DNA of 64,000 bases from Paulinella micropora (GCA_019918135.1 WBZZ01005927.1:34162-98161), one strand, 5' to 3'. Counted from the first letter of the stretch, positions 10,031 to 21,496 are shown. Notes: generated from the letters alone by a model not told the origin. Made by a program: numbers and translations.

Positions 10031-11191
10031 CTAGCGCTGAACTCTTAGCTGATGCAGCTCGAGAGCTTGCGCCAGGCGCTCGACTCCTGTGTTTGTGACT
10101 TGCAAAGCTTTGCCTAGCTCTAGCGATCTCAGATCCGCCAGCTGTTCCAAATGGATAAGCCCCCCGTCAGTCACCTCACAACAAGTCCCGAGGCGCAGCT
10201 CGCACAGGCTTTTGAACCGCGATAGGTGCTTCAGCGTGTCGTCGTTGATGCTTACGTTAGGTAGTTGCAGCCGCCGGAGATCCTTGGCCATGGGCATTTG
10301 TGTGAGCCACGTGCCACGGGGGGCAAGGCCCCCCGAGCCCCCCTTCAGCCCGCGCCAGCGGGCTGACAGTGATTGCAACCAGTAGTCACTCAGGTACCCA
10401 GCGTCGGCGAGTTCTAAATGTGTGAGTCCTGGTGGCAGCTTGTACGGGTCCGTGAGACAGTTGAGATCGCGACACTTCAGTCGCGAGAGCTTGGGCAGAG
10501 CGGCAAGGTTCGTCGGGGATACGTGCATGCCGCAATGCGAAACCTCAAGCTCCTCCAGCTCTGGCAGCGCACTGCAGAGCTCGTTGAGGGAGGTGCGGTT
10601 GACGCCCTGAAAGTGGCGCAGACGGAGCCCCTGCAGACCAGGCAATGTTTGGATTTGGGCCAGCCAAGGAAGATCATCATGTATAGTTTGCTCGATCTCC
10701 AAGTTCAGCAGCCCCGGCGCAAGTTTCAGCAGCCTCGTAAACCCGCTCAACCCAAGTGCGCAGCGGCGCAGGGCCAGTCGCTGCAACGAGGTCGGTAGGC
10801 GGGACACTTTGTCTCCGTACAAGCAGTAACACCGTCTCAGTTCGAGTGTGTGGACCGAGGCGGGCAGCTGGGACAAAATCTCGTCATCCAGGTGTCCTTT
10901 ATGGATTGAGACTACGGACAAGGGCGGATTTCCCGCAAGCAGTGCCAGAAGCTTGTCTTTGGTTAAGTCGTCGCCGCTGGCCTTCAGTCGCTGTGGTCTA
11001 AGCTGGCTCAGTAAATTGTTAGAGGGAACGTTTGTCTTTGTGTCGGCCGCCAGGGCTAGCGAGCAACAGAACCCCCCGGCCGCGAGAAAAGCGCGCCCCG
11101 CCGGAGAAGACAAGAAATGGCCATGGCTGCGGAGTCTGAGATCAAGCTCCAACACATTGCTTAGGCTCTGCCAGAAATGTCGCTTTTGCAT
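10031..11191 (-). CDS. Leucine-rich repeat protein, probably F-box-derived
   Basis: 386 aa from the first ATG at 11191. From about residue 60, LRRs of 22-26 residues follow the pattern LxxLxLxxC/N (for example VHTLELRRCYCL, LCELRLGTCCEVTDGG), like the cysteine-containing LRRs of F-box proteins. Upstream of the ATG the frame stays open for 44 codons from a GTG and encodes FRVCKLW...FWQSL, which resembles the second half of an F-box. This suggests a lost or shifted true start. Such viral proteins typically recruit substrates to SCF ubiquitin ligases; the role is inferred. Two perfect hairpins (10318-10334 and 10345-10366) lie inside the coding region and encode a Gly-rich insert between repeats. 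Confidence 0.7.
   Translation of the reverse strand: MQKRHFWQSLSNVLELDLRLRSHGHFLSSPAGRAFLAAGGFCCSLALAADTKTNVPSNNLLSQLRPQRLKASGDDLTKDKLLALLAGNPPLSVVSIHKGHLDDEILSQLPASVHTLELRRCYCLYGDKVSRLPTSLQRLALRRCALGLSGFTRLLKLAPGLLNLEIEQTIHDDLPWLAQIQTLPGLQGLRLRHFQGVNRTSLNELCSALPELEELEVSHCGMHVSPTNLAALPKLSRLKCRDLNCLTDPYKLPPGLTHLELADAGYLSDYWLQSLSARWRGLKGGSGGLAPRGTWLTQMPMAKDLRRLQLPNVSINDDTLKHLSRFKSLCELRLGTCCEVTDGGLIHLEQLADLRSLELGKALQVTNTGVERLAQALELHQLRVQR
10345..10366. repeat. Palindromic hairpin inside the LRR gene
   Basis: Perfect 9-bp arms TCAGCCCGC / GCGGGCTGA around a GCCA loop. The same arms recur at 41022-41041 after a different gene. A second perfect stem (GGGGGGC / GCCCCCC, loop AAG) lies just beside it at 10318-10334. 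Confidence 0.7.
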
Positions 11192-11341
11192 GATAGACGC
11201 CCAGAGTTTGCAAACCCTGAACGCCGTGCGCAAACTCCGAGCGAGGGCTAAAGAAAAAAGAACGGCAGAGCCACGTGGCACAACAGAAAATCGCAAAGGT
11301 GATACGTTGTGTCTACAAAGCACAGAACTGCTGATTTAAAC

Positions 11342-14300
11342 TTTTTAAACGTCAGTTAGCGAGTGGGGGGGTGGCGCCCCCCCCACCCCTCTACTGCAGA
11401 GCCGGGCCCGAGGAATGGGGAGGGGGCGCCCCCCCCCCCCTCCCCAACGCCACGTGTGCGGCTTTGTATGTCGGCTCCTTTTTGGTGAGGCGAGGTACGG
11501 CTTTGCCTGTCACACGCAGAAGCAGCGGCCCCCTTGCTTCGTGAGCTTTTTGGAGCCCTGGCGGGCGCTTGCGCGCTGCTGCAACCACTGCAAGAAGTCA
11601 ACGAAGAAGCCGTCGAGAGCGGAGATTACTACGCCGTGCGTGAGTGTGAAGGGGAGAATTGTGGGGAATTATTGTACGACGAACAGTATGAACAAAACCT
11701 CGGCCTTGTCGCCGGGCTAAATGAGCCCAGCGCGTGTGCGCTAAGAATGTACAAAAAAGAAATAATAAAAAGAAATCCTTGACAAAGTTTTTAATTTTGG
11801 CACTGAGAACTAAGAGAGGGAGAAAGTCCAAACAAGTTTTTCTAAAAGGCCCTTTTTCATTACGAACACGCGTCGAGATCCACCCTACCTCCGGACGGCA
11901 CAATTTGGCGCCAAATTTAGCTGGGGCCTTTCCGGAGGCTCAAGGAGCAGGAGTGAGGGGAGGGGAAGGGCGCAGAAGCTGCAAAAGAATCTCCGAACAT
12001 GCAACGCCTCCACAGGTCGGCCTCCCCTCTGTTCATATCCCCGCGGACCCTGCGCACAGTGGCCGAGCTATGGCACGGACAGGACGCCGTCGGGATTATT
12101 AAACTCTTATCCTCCTAGCACATTGACCACGGGGGCAGTACCATTCGCGCAGGGTCGTGCTGGAGCACGGTCCTCCGCTCCTAGTTTTCAGTGCTCAAGT
12201 GTACGACCGTCGAGTGGGCCGGATGCTGCGGCAGCCTGAGAGTGCCTTTGCAAGTGTCAAGTGTAAGACTTTGTCGAGTTTTAATTCAGCGTGGACTTTT
12301 CTTGCACCGGCGAAGCGCCCTGCTCCCCCCTGTCCCTTCCCTTTCCTCTCCTCTTCTCCCCCCCCCCCCGTCTGCTCCCTTTGTTGTTGGGCAATTTTTT
12401 TTTCCTTTTTTCATATTTGTCTGATATTGCGCACGGTGGCCGAGCCATGGCGTGGACAAGACGCCGTCGGGGCCGGCCGGGGCTCTTGTCCTGGCACATA
12501 AACCACCACCCATCCATCCGCCACAGGGTCGTACTGGAGCACGGTGCTCCGCTCCTAGTTCCCAGTGCCCCCAAATGTAAGACCGTCGAGCTTTAATTCA
12601 AGCGTATTCTTTTTCGCACTCTCTTGGCACGCGAATAGAGCACAGACGGTGCCGGCCAGGGTTCATGGCTCGGGCTACCGCAGCAACATGACATGGGCCG
12701 GATGTCGTTGCAAGTGTCAAGTGTAATGCCTTGTCGAGTGTTAATTTCAGCATGGACTTTTCTTACACTTTCTTTGCGCCCCCCTGCCTCTTCCCCTCCC
12801 TTTTGAGCGCAGGGGGCTCAAGGAGCAGGGGAGGGGAAAGAAGAAGGGTGAATGGCGCAGAAGCTACAAACAAAATAAATACATGCAACGCCTCCACTAA
12901 CCCCCCCCCCCTCTATGCCGGGCACCTTTCCCCTTTCCCTCTTACTGACGGGGGGTAGATATAGATTAAATCCTCCCCGGCAGTGCCAAGAGTACAAATT
13001 TGTCACGGATTTTTTTTTTGCGCTGATTTTTGTACACCGGCGAAGCGCGCCCCTGCCCTCCCGATTCTCAGACAGTGAGAAAGGGGCGGGTAGAAGCACA
13101 TCCCCCTTCTTCTCCCCCTTTCTCCCCCCCCCCTTCTTCCCTTCCCCCCGTCTGTTCCCTTTGTTGTCGGGCAAAAAAAATTTCCGCAGATCTTTGCATA
13201 TTTTTCTGACCTTGCGCACGGTGGCTGAGCCATGGCACGGACAGGATGTCGTCAGGCCGGCCGGGGTTTTTTTCTTTCTAGCACATTGACCACCGCCCAT
13301 TCATTCGCCGCAGGGTCGTGATGGAGCACGGTGCCCTGCTCCTAGTTTTCAGTGCCCCCATGTAAGACCGTCGAGCTTTAATTCAGCGCATTCTTTTTCG
13401 TATTTTCTTGGCGCCCCTACTCCCTCCCCCTTCTCTCCCGCTCCCGATTTCCCCTTTCCCTGCTCCTTGAGCCCCCCGGGCTCAGGGGGCTCAGGGAGGG
13501 AAGAAAGAAAGGGGGAGGGGGGGGGGGAGCGCCCCCCCCCCCCATCGGTAGGCTCCAAAAAAAGTTTACTTATTTTTGCCCCCCGCTCTGAGGAGGGAAG
13601 GGGATGTGCCGCGTGCTGCCCTTTCTCTCTCCCAGCTGTCTACCTGTCTCAGGGGGGTTTGCCTTCCTAGATTTCAATCCAATCCGATTTTTTTTTGGGA
13701 TGCGTTTGCACACGCAAACAAGGGACGAGGGGAGGGAGGGGGAGGAGAAAGAGGAAGGGGGAAGAAGGGGGAGGGGAGTGATTCCCCCCCGCCCCCCTCC
13801 CTTTCCTCTGTTCCCGTCGCCCCCCCCCCCTTTCATTCCCCCCCGTTTGTTTCTCTGGTTGTCGTGCAAAAAAAATTTTCCGCAGATCTTTTCATATTTT
13901 TCATATTTTTCCGACCTTGCGCACGGTGGCCGAGCCATGGCACGGACAGGACGCCGTCGGGTCCGGCCGGGGCTCTTGTCCACCTGCTACATTGACCACC
14001 GCCCGTCCATCCACCGCAGGGCTGCGCTGGAGCACAGTGCGCAAGATGTAAAAAATAGGAAAAATATAAAAGTGGAAAAAAAATTTTTTTTTGGGATGCG
14101 TTTGCACGCACAAACAAGGGACGAGGGGGGGGGGGATAGCAGGGGACGACGGGAACAAAGGGGAGGGAGGGGGGCGGGGGGGGGGAAGCACTCCCCTGCC
14201 CCTTCTTCCCCCCTTCCTCTTTCTCCTCTCCCTCCCTTCCTCCCCCTTTCATTCCCCCCGTCTGTTCCCTTTGTTGTTGGGCAAAAAAAATTTTCGCAGA

Positions 14301-15875
14301 TCTTTTCATATTTTTCTGATCTTGAGCGCGGTGGCCGAGTCCTGGCACAGACAGGACGCCGTCGGGGTAGTGAGGTTTTTGTCCTCCTAGCACATTGACC
14401 GCCGCCCATCCATCCGCCGCAGGGTCGTGCCGGAGCACGGTGCGCAAGATCTGCGGAAATATCTGCTGGAATATGAAAAGTGGAAAAGAAAATTTTTTTC
14501 GGAACGCGTTTGCACGCGCAAACAAGGGACGACGGGAGGGGGGAAGCACACCCCGCCCCTCCCTGTACACGTTCTCAGACGGGGGGCAAGACAGATCGTT
14601 CTTAATCCTCCCCCCGCCCCTTCCCGCTCCCTCTCTTAGTTCTCAGTGCCAAGATTAAAATTTTGTCAGTATTTTTTTTCATCAATTTGTTATTGTACAC
14701 CGGCGAAGCGCGCCCCTACCCTCCCCTTTCCTCTCCCGCTCCCGATCCTCAGACGGGGGACTAGACAATTTGTGCTCTCCCTCTGCCCTTTCCTCTCTTA
14801 GCTTTCAGTGCTGAAGATTAAAACTTTGTCAACGATTTCTTTTTATTAATTTTTTTTTGACATTCTTAGCGGCCCCCCCCCCCTCCTTTCATATTTTTCT
14901 GACCTTGCGCACGGTGGCCGAGCTATGGCACGGACAGGACGCCGTCAAGCTTTAATTCAGCGTATTCCTTTTTGCACTCTCTTGGCGCGAGAGCAGAAGC
15001 ACAGACGGTGCCAGCCAGGGTTTTAACATAGGCTTACCGCAGAAACATGACGTGGGCCGGATGCTGCGGCAGCCTGAGGGTGCCGTTTCAAGTGTCAAGT
15101 GTGATGCTTTGTCGAGTTTTAATTCAGCGTGGACTTTTCTTGCAGTTTCTTGGCGCCCCTTTTCCTTCCCCTCTCCCTCTTGTACACCGGCAAAGCGCGC
15201 CCCTGCCCTCCCGATTCTCAGACAGTAAGAAAGGGGCGGGTAGAAGCACATCCCCCTTCTTCTCCCCTTTCTTTTCCTCCCCCCGTCTGTTCCCTTTGTT
15301 GTCGGGCTATGACACGGACAGGATGCCGTCGGGCCGGCCGGGGCCTTTGTCTTCCTAGCACACATAACCACCGCCCATTCATTCGCCGCAGGGTCGTGCT
15401 GGAGCACGGTGCCCTGCTCCTTGAGTCCCCGGGCTCAGGGGGCTCAGAGGGAGGGAAGAAAGAAAAGGGGAGGGGGATGTGCCGCGTGCTACCCTTTCTC
15501 TCTCCCAGCTGTCTGCCGGTCTCAGGGAGGTTTGCCTTCCTAGATTTCAATCCAATCCGATTTGTTTTGGGATACGTTTGCACGCACAAACAAGGGACGA
15601 GGGAGGGAGGGGGAGGAGAAAAAGGAAGGGGGAAGAAGGGGGAGGGGAGTGATTCCCCCGCCCCCCTCCCTCCCCTCTGTTCCCGTCGTCCTCCCCACTT
15701 TCATCCCCCCCCCCCGTTTGTTTCTTTGGTTGTCGGGCAAAAAAAAAATTCCGTAGATCTTTTCATATTTTTCATATTTTTCCGACCTTGCGCACGGTGG
15801 CCGAGCCCATGGCACGGACAGGACGCCGTCGGGTCCGGCCGGGGCCCTTGCCCACCTGTTACATTGACCACCGCC
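11342..15875. repeat. Interspersed repeat mosaic II
   Basis: D elements are seen near 12050-12170, 12425-12545, 13205-13330, 13870-14090, 14285-14500, 14895-14945 (cut), 15305-15410 (5' cut) and 15760-15875 (3' cut). A/B motifs lie near 11770, 12185, 12265, 12560, 12985, 13340, 14640, 14805 and 15110. The GAAGCTACAAACAAAATAAA module occurs near 12858. The TGAGCCCCC palindrome and GCGTTTGCAC(A/G)C(G/A)CAAAC repeat near 13470, 13700, 14095, 14508 and 15575. Bases 13390-13920 match 7660-8200 and 27340-27870. Apart from the remnant near 11440-11735 no gene was found. Confidence 0.8.
11440..11735 (+). pseudogene. Possible gene remnant inside repeats
   Basis: This stretch lacks repeat modules and has non-repetitive composition. 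One plus-strand frame (about 11500-11740) reads as acidic and coding-like, with LLRELFGALAG, EEAVESGDYYAV and CEGENCGELLYD, but has no ATG and runs into a repeat at its 3' end. A second plus-strand frame is also open. I read it as a fragment of a displaced gene. Function unknown. Confidence 0.3.
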
Positions 15876-16052
15876 CAACTGTAAGTCATTAGCAAGCGTG
15901 GCACTAGTCAGCCGGAGACCAGTGCCCTCGAGGGTGCCCTGCAAGCGTTTACCCCGCAGGTCGAACGTCAGTGAGTCGGAGCGCCACGTCGCGACGGTCG
16001 TGAGCACGCCACCAACAAAGGACAACAGTTCTCCGCGACTGTCGGTTGGCAT
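15876..16052 (-). pseudogene. 5' fragment of a gene cut by a D element
   Basis: From an ATG at 16052, 59 codons encode a normal-looking N-terminus (MPTDSRGELLSFVGG and, later, TFDLRGKRLQGTLEG). The sequence then passes without a break into the reverse strand of a D element at about 15875, so the open frame continues to 15540 as repeat translation. The 3' part of the gene is missing. This is a clear case of truncation at a D-element boundary. Function unknown. Confidence 0.6.
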
Positions 16053-16273
16053 GCGACTTTTTTACCGGTGGCCTGGAACCGCCGGAATTGTTAGAAAATG
16101 AGCAACAACAACAACACGCACGGGGGTTGGCCGGGAGGGGGGGGGGGCGCCCCCCCTTCGTTCCCCGCACACAATTTTTTGGGGGGGGGGGGGCCGTCTC
16201 CCTTCTCCGCCCCAAGTTTGTTGGTCTTTTTTCTAACCCCCTAAATTCTTGCTGCTTAACTTTTTCTGGGGAT

Positions 16274-17383
16274 ATGGCGTCCAGCTACAAGCACCGGTGC
16301 TTTAACGTGGGCTGCCCCGCCACCGAGGTTCCGGCACGCTTCCGCAAGTGCGCCCGCTGCCGCTACGCGACGTACTGCGGCCCGCTGTGCCAGAAAAAAG
16401 ACTGGCAACGCGCGCACCGCCAGATCTGCCAACCAGACTCGCAGTTGCTCCGGGAGTGCAAGCGCGTGCGCCAGTTCGTGCGGCGGGTCCACAGGGAGCC
16501 CGCGCGGTGGCACGACGAATTTGCGTCCCTGGTGCCGGCGGGCGATGACAGCAGGCTGGTGTCCGTGCGCTTGGGGGCGAGCCCGTTGAGCCAGCACATT
16601 TCCGCGCAGGAGCTGGCGAAGCCCGAGAAGGCCTTCCTGCGCGAGGCCCTGCAGGGCTACGAGTTTCCGTCTGACCCCGGGGCGTTGGTCGTGGTCATTA
16701 CTTCGGCGGTGGTAGACATCGCCCAAATGAACAAGCTGTACGCGGCCACGGCCGTCCTGACGCTAGGCCCCGTAGCGCCACCGCGGTCACCAGCACCAAA
16801 GGTACCACCAGCACCAAAGGTACCACCAGCACCCAAGGTACCACCGCCGCCACCGCGGTCGCCACCGCCATCCTCGCAGGTACTACCGCTGCCGTTCCGG
16901 CCCTTGTGCTGTGCCGCCTGCGGCCGCGTCGAGACCCAATTGTTAAGACTGCGGTCCTGTGGCTCGTGCCACGCCAGGCTCTATTGCGACCGGCAGTGCC
17001 AGAGCACGCACTGGCGCGCCGGCCACAAAGAGATGTGCCACAGGCCCTCGCTCAGGCAGATCGGGCAGCTGGGCACGGCACAGCGTTATTGGCAGCAGTG
17101 CCGGGACGGTGCAACGGAGGACATTGTGGTGCTGCGCCTGGCCCTGCAGCGCGCAGCGCTGGAACTGGCGTGCGATCCATTCTCGCTGAACGACAGCGCT
17201 TCGCCAATGAGCCGGGCGACAGCAGAAGCGTTGAACGACTGGCTAGCAGCGCGCCGGGCCTGGCTTGACCGATCGATGGACCCCGGCGCGCTGGACGCCG
17301 AGGTGCGCGCCTGGGTGCCGCCCTTGTTGCTGCCCTTGCTGGACGCGACGGCGGTCTTCTACGACCAGCAAGCAGACTCTTAA
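16274..17383 (+). CDS. Protein with two MYND-type zinc fingers
   Basis: 369 aa from ATG 16274; the open frame extends upstream through a G/C tract, but the Met directly before the first finger is the natural start. Finger 1 has ligands C9, C14, C26, C29, C35, C39, H48 and C52, a complete MYND pattern ending in WQRAHRQIC. A Pro-rich linker contains three tandem copies of PAPKVP. Finger 2 (CCAACGRVE...CGSCHARLYC...HWRAGHKEMC) is also complete. The C-terminal 110 residues are helical and unassigned. MYND fingers bind Pro-rich peptides and are common in large DNA viruses and amoebae. A role as a protein adaptor, perhaps in chromatin or signalling, is inferred. AATAAA lies about 70 nt after the stop. 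Confidence 0.85.
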   Translation: MASSYKHRCFNVGCPATEVPARFRKCARCRYATYCGPLCQKKDWQRAHRQICQPDSQLLRECKRVRQFVRRVHREPARWHDEFASLVPAGDDSRLVSVRLGASPLSQHISAQELAKPEKAFLREALQGYEFPSDPGALVVVITSAVVDIAQMNKLYAATAVLTLGPVAPPRSPAPKVPPAPKVPPAPKVPPPPPRSPPPSSQVLPLPFRPLCCAACGRVETQLLRLRSCGSCHARLYCDRQCQSTHWRAGHKEMCHRPSLRQIGQLGTAQRYWQQCRDGATEDIVVLRLALQRAALELACDPFSLNDSASPMSRATAEALNDWLAARRAWLDRSMDPGALDAEVRAWVPPLLLPLLDATAVFYDQQADS

Positions 17384-17714
17384 CGGATATCACCTCGTTT
17401 GGCTCGAAGTGCGAGTTTAGCACGGAAATGTTCTCTGTACACACAAGCAAGACAATAAAAAAACACGGTTTAACAGATGGAAAAAGAGCGGTTAGTGACG
17501 CACACGAAAAATTCTCCGTGTTTTGCGGTAAGCTTCCCCCCAGGAAAATGTCGCCAGCGGCGGCGGGTAAAAAAAGTTCGTCCCGGCTGCTGCCCTCAGC
17601 CGAGGGTTCTGGCCTGGTCACAACGAAACCGCCGAGGCTCATGTCACCCTTATTCGGCCGGCCCACAGTCTGTCCCTCGACTCACAGGGCAAACCCCCTC
17701 TCCCTACCAGCGGC
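17384..17714. other. Intergenic region with weak coding signal on both strands
   Basis: Contains AATAAA near 17454 downstream of the MYND gene. A 96-codon plus-strand frame (17428-17718) and an overlapping minus-strand frame starting at 17666 are both open and Ser/Pro-rich. Neither shows a recognisable motif, so I assign no gene. No D or A/B module was seen. Confidence 0.4.
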
Positions 17715-18120
17715 CTGACTTTTTTTTGTTGTTATACGTTGAGACGGTGAGCAGGCCCCAAACCCTCCGCTCGACCAGAAGTTTGTAGGTGAACCGTTTG
17801 CTGGTTGTTTGCACGGCAAGGAAATTAGACAGAGGCACCAGATCCTTCTTAACCCCCGGCGGACCCTCCCCCCGCACAAGCTCCCGCCAGCCGGACAAGC
17901 AAATTCAATCTCGGCACCAATAGCCTTAATCAACTCCGTCTCGCGGCCACAGCTTATCCAACTTCAAGTGGAGGGGCCTTGTCTCCTGCGCGCAGATCCA
18001 TTGTGCTTCGATTTTAAACAGCTGAAAACCTCGGGGAGCCTCTCCACAGGCATCGAGTTTCTTCTGGCCTGTACCGTTAGTAAACTCTACTTCGAACCCC
18101 AGCGCCGGTCCTTTCTCACC
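17715..18120 (-). pseudogene. Gene remnant flanked by a D element
   Basis: On the minus strand, codons from about 18120 downwards encode GEKGPALGFEVEFTNGTG and FKIEAQWICAQETRPLHLKL, then a stop. After a frame change, LVPLSNFLAVQTTSKRF and LLVERRVWGLLTVSTYN follow down to 17715. Composition is protein-like, but the start is missing: the only ATG (18121-18123) belongs to the adjoining D element. It is a fragment of a larger gene, broken at one end by the repeat and internally by a frame change. Function unknown. Confidence 0.5.
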
Positions 18121-20061
18121 CATTTTTCATATTTTTCCGACCTTGCGCACGGTGGCCGAGCCCATGGCACGGACAGGACGCCGTCGGGTCCGGCCGGGGC
18201 CCTTGCCCACCTGTTACATTGACCACCGCCCCGTCCATCCGCCGCAGAGCTGCGCTGGAGCACAGTGCGCAAGATCTGCGGAAATATCTGCGGAAATATG
18301 AAAAGTGGAAAAAAAAATATTTTTTGGGATGCGTTTGCACGCGCAAACAAGGGACGAGGGGAGGGGGGGGGGTAGCAGGGGACGACGGGAACAGAGGGGA
18401 GGGAGGGGGGCGGGGGTGGGAGCACTCCCCTTCTTCCCCCCTTCTTCTTTCTCCTCTCCCTTCCCCCCCCCCCCCTTTCATTCCCCCCCCGTTTGTTTCT
18501 TTGGATGTCAAGCAAAAAAAATTTCCGCAGATCTTTGCATATTTTTCTGACCTTGCGCAAGGTGGCCGAGTCATGGCACGGACAGGACGCCGTCGGGGTT
18601 GTGAGGCCCTTTCCCCCCTAGCCCAATGACCACCGCGCTATCCATCCGCCGCAGGGGGACAGAGGGGAACAGAGGGACGAAAGAGGGGACGGGGATGGAG
18701 AGCACACCCCGCCCCTCCCTGTACACGTTCTCAGTGCCAAGATTAATTTTTTTTCTTTTAGTAATTTCTTTTGGCGCGATTTCTCTTGTACACCGGCGAA
18801 GCGCGCCCCTACCCTTCCCTTCCCTCTAGCTCCCCCCTCCTTCCCTCCTTTCATATTTTTCTGACATTGCGCACGGTGGCCGAGCTATGGCACGGACAGG
18901 GTACCGTCGGGGTAGTGAGGCTTCTGTCCTCCTGGCACATTGACCACCGTCCATCCATTCGCCGCAGATTGTGCTGGAGCACGGTGCTCTGCTCTTAGTT
19001 TTCAGTGCTCGAGTGTACGACCGTCGAGCTTTAATTCAGCGTAAATTACGTTTTCTTGGCGCGGGAGCGGGAGAGGGGGCAGAGGCGCGCTTCGCCGGTG
19101 TACAAAAATCAGCGCAAAAAAAAATCCCTGACAAAGCTTTAATATTGGACGGAAAAAAGCGCATCCCGCCCCCTTCTCCCCGCCCCCCTTTCTCTTCCTC
19201 CCTTTTCCCATCCCCCCGTCTGTTCCCTTTGTTGTCGGGCAAAAACAATTTGTTTTTCACTGCATATATTCCTGACCTTACGCACAGTGGCCGAGCCATG
19301 GCACTGGCAGGGCGCCGTCGGGGCCGGCCGGGGCTTTTGTCCTCCTAGCGCATTGACCACGAGGAAAAATATGAAAAGTGGAAAAAAAAATTTGGAACGC
19401 GTTTGCACGCGCAAACAAGGGACGAAAGGAGGTGAAAAAAAGAGGGAAGATAGATTAATCCTCCTCCGACCCCTTCTTCTCTCCCCTGAGCTCAGTACCA
19501 AGATTACTTTGTCATGGATTTTTTTTAATTTTTTGTACATCTCTTAGCGCGCCCCTACCCCTCTCCCTCTCCCACTCCCTGTTCTAAGAAGGGGGCCTAA
19601 GACAATTCGTGCTCTCCCCCTCCCCCCCCCCCTCTCTTGCCTTTTCTTCTCTCCCCTCTACTCCACCCCACCCCCCCTATGCCCGGGAGGCTCAAGGAGC
19701 AAGGGAGGGGAAGGGGCGCGCTTTGCCGGTGGCGCAGAAGCTACAAACAGAATAAATACATGCAACTCCCCCACTAACCCTTTCCCCCTCTGCCGGACGC
19801 CTTTCCTCTTACTGACCGGGGGGGGGGCGGGGGAAAGCACATCCCGCCCCCTTCTTCCTTTCCCTCGTCTGTTCTCTTTGTTGGGCAATTTTTTTTTCCT
19901 CTTTTCATATTTTTCTGACCTTGCGCACGGTGGCCGAGCTATGGCACAGACAGGACGCCGTCGGGGGTAAGTGGGGGCCCTTGTCCTCCTGGCACATTGA
20001 CCATCCTCCCCCTTTTTGTTTGGGGGAGGGGGCTAATGTTTTTTTTTTGCCATCAGTTTTG

Positions 20062-20095
<34 letters not shown>

Positions 20096-20130
20096 ATGGC
20101 AGGTGAGGGCGGGTGTGAAGAACTTGTGTC
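18121..20130. repeat. Interspersed repeat mosaic III
   Basis: D elements lie near 18121-18320, 18525-18650, 18855-18990, 19260-19360 and 19900-20000. A/B motifs lie near 18730, 19000, 19125 and 19495. A GTTTGCACGCGCAAAC palindrome is at 18333, and a (GA)n microsatellite is at 20071-20094. Bases 18330-19100 are a near copy of 8000-8770. No gene is supported. Confidence 0.8.
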
Positions 20131-20140
20131 TACGAACAGC

Positions 20141-21496
20141 CTAAAAAAAAACCTGGCCAGTTTTTTTTTTCTTCTGCCAGAGCTGCAAGTCCCTGTTATT
20201 TTGCTGATCGAGCGGCGTCCCGCTAAAGCTCAGGCTCGACAGCGCGGGGCTGCCCGCCAGTAGTTCGCACAAGTTCGCGACGCTCGCCACGTTCTCGAGC
20301 ACCAGCTCGCGCAGGCGCGGCGTCGGGCCCAGGCCACCCAGGTCCAGCCCAGACGCGCAGTCGGTGATCTTGAGCGTCTGCAGCCTGGGCGCACTGCCGA
20401 ACCGCAGCTCTGACAGGCCAAGGCAGCCGGACAAAACGACTCCTTCGGCCGTGGCCACGGCATGATCTACCTCCGCCAGGAACAAGGCCTTGGTAAAGGT
20501 CAGCCAACGCAGCTTAGGAAAGCAACGGAAAAAGTCCGAAGAGCGCAGCGCCGCGTTAGAGAGTGTCAACGTTTCGACGCACAGCCTGACACTGAGGCCT
20601 GCGCACAATCTGTCGTCGAGCATGCCGTAGGCGTCGTGCCAGGCTAGGTGGCGCAGCTCGGGCAAGCGCGCCAGGCATTCTAGCAGGTCGACCACGTCCC
20701 GAGCCCCGAGCGCACCGTACTCGAGGCTCAGGCTTTGCAAATGTCTCAGGTACCCAAGGACAAGCACGGCGTTCGGGCCCACGGTGTGTGTCGAAGGAAA
20801 CCGCAGGCTCCTGAGCTCGGAGAGCCCCGCTAGGCTGTTGGGACAAACGTCACTTCTGCAGTCTGGCAACGACAACGTGCGCAAGCGCGGCAGCAGCCGC
20901 AGCAGCGCGTCAAACGTGTAGAAGTCGTGGTACGAGCCTGTCAGGTCGAGATCCGTTAGCACCGGAAGCTGCGCGAGCCACTCCAGGTCGGGCAGCCAGC
21001 CGCACCTAAAGAAGCGAACTCGGCGCAGCCGGGCCAGCACGACCAGCGGCGACAGCACGACGCCAGTGATTCGTCGGCAGTACTCGAACGACAGCTGTTG
21101 GAGGTTCGTGAGTCCGGCCAGGGCCCGGACGTCGTCGGCGCGCGCTTCTCTTCTCCAGGACACCAACCGCAGCGAGCGGACGCCGTGCAATGAACCGGCG
21201 CACTCCGCCAGCGTCCCCGACCACTCGAACGCCGCGGTGTCGACCACCGCCTCGGTAATCGAAGAGCCGCGCGCACGCAGCGCGTGCCACGCCGCTGGAC
21301 GTGGGAGGCAGGGCAGCACCAGCTCCCTGGGCCACCAGCGGTCGGAGCCCCACAGCCCGCCGCGGCACACTCGTGACAAACGCGGCAATTCTAGGTGCGG
21401 CAGAAAGGAAAGCAGCAGCCGGACCACGTCCGCCGACGGACTGTCCTGGCTGGCAGCAATTTGCTTGCGCTTTCTACTGCGGTGCGGCCCGTTCAT
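20141..21496 (-). CDS. F-box/LRR protein
   Basis: 451 aa from ATG 21496; a 22-codon upstream extension starts with TTG inside a GA-rich tract. Residues about 20-55 (DVVRLLLSFLPHLELPRL, then SRVCRGGLW...WW) fit an F-box. The rest is about 14 LRRs with LxxLxLxxC/xxxx spacing (LRSLRLVSW, LQQLSFEYCRRITG, LTDLDLTGSYHD). The combination predicts a substrate adaptor for an SCF ubiquitin ligase, as for similar viral F-box proteins. The C-terminus ends KKKKTGQVFF and is encoded by an A/T homopolymer tract, so the exact end could be affected by an indel. It is one of three consecutive minus-strand LRR genes (20.1-26.6 kb). Confidence 0.8.
   Translation of the reverse strand: MNGPHRSRKRKQIAASQDSPSADVVRLLLSFLPHLELPRLSRVCRGGLWGSDRWWPRELVLPCLPRPAAWHALRARGSSITEAVVDTAAFEWSGTLAECAGSLHGVRSLRLVSWRREARADDVRALAGLTNLQQLSFEYCRRITGVVLSPLVVLARLRRVRFFRCGWLPDLEWLAQLPVLTDLDLTGSYHDFYTFDALLRLLPRLRTLSLPDCRSDVCPNSLAGLSELRSLRFPSTHTVGPNAVLVLGYLRHLQSLSLEYGALGARDVVDLLECLARLPELRHLAWHDAYGMLDDRLCAGLSVRLCVETLTLSNAALRSSDFFRCFPKLRWLTFTKALFLAEVDHAVATAEGVVLSGCLGLSELRFGSAPRLQTLKITDCASGLDLGGLGPTPRLRELVLENVASVANLCELLAGSPALSSLSFSGTPLDQQNNRDLQLWQKKKKTGQVFF

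Noticed and set aside
13833..14570. Many 100-260 codon frames in repeat blocks, rich in Pro, Arg and Gly
   Set aside because: They are translations of D elements and G/C runs; the same peptide strings recur in copies at unrelated positions and start in homopolymers.
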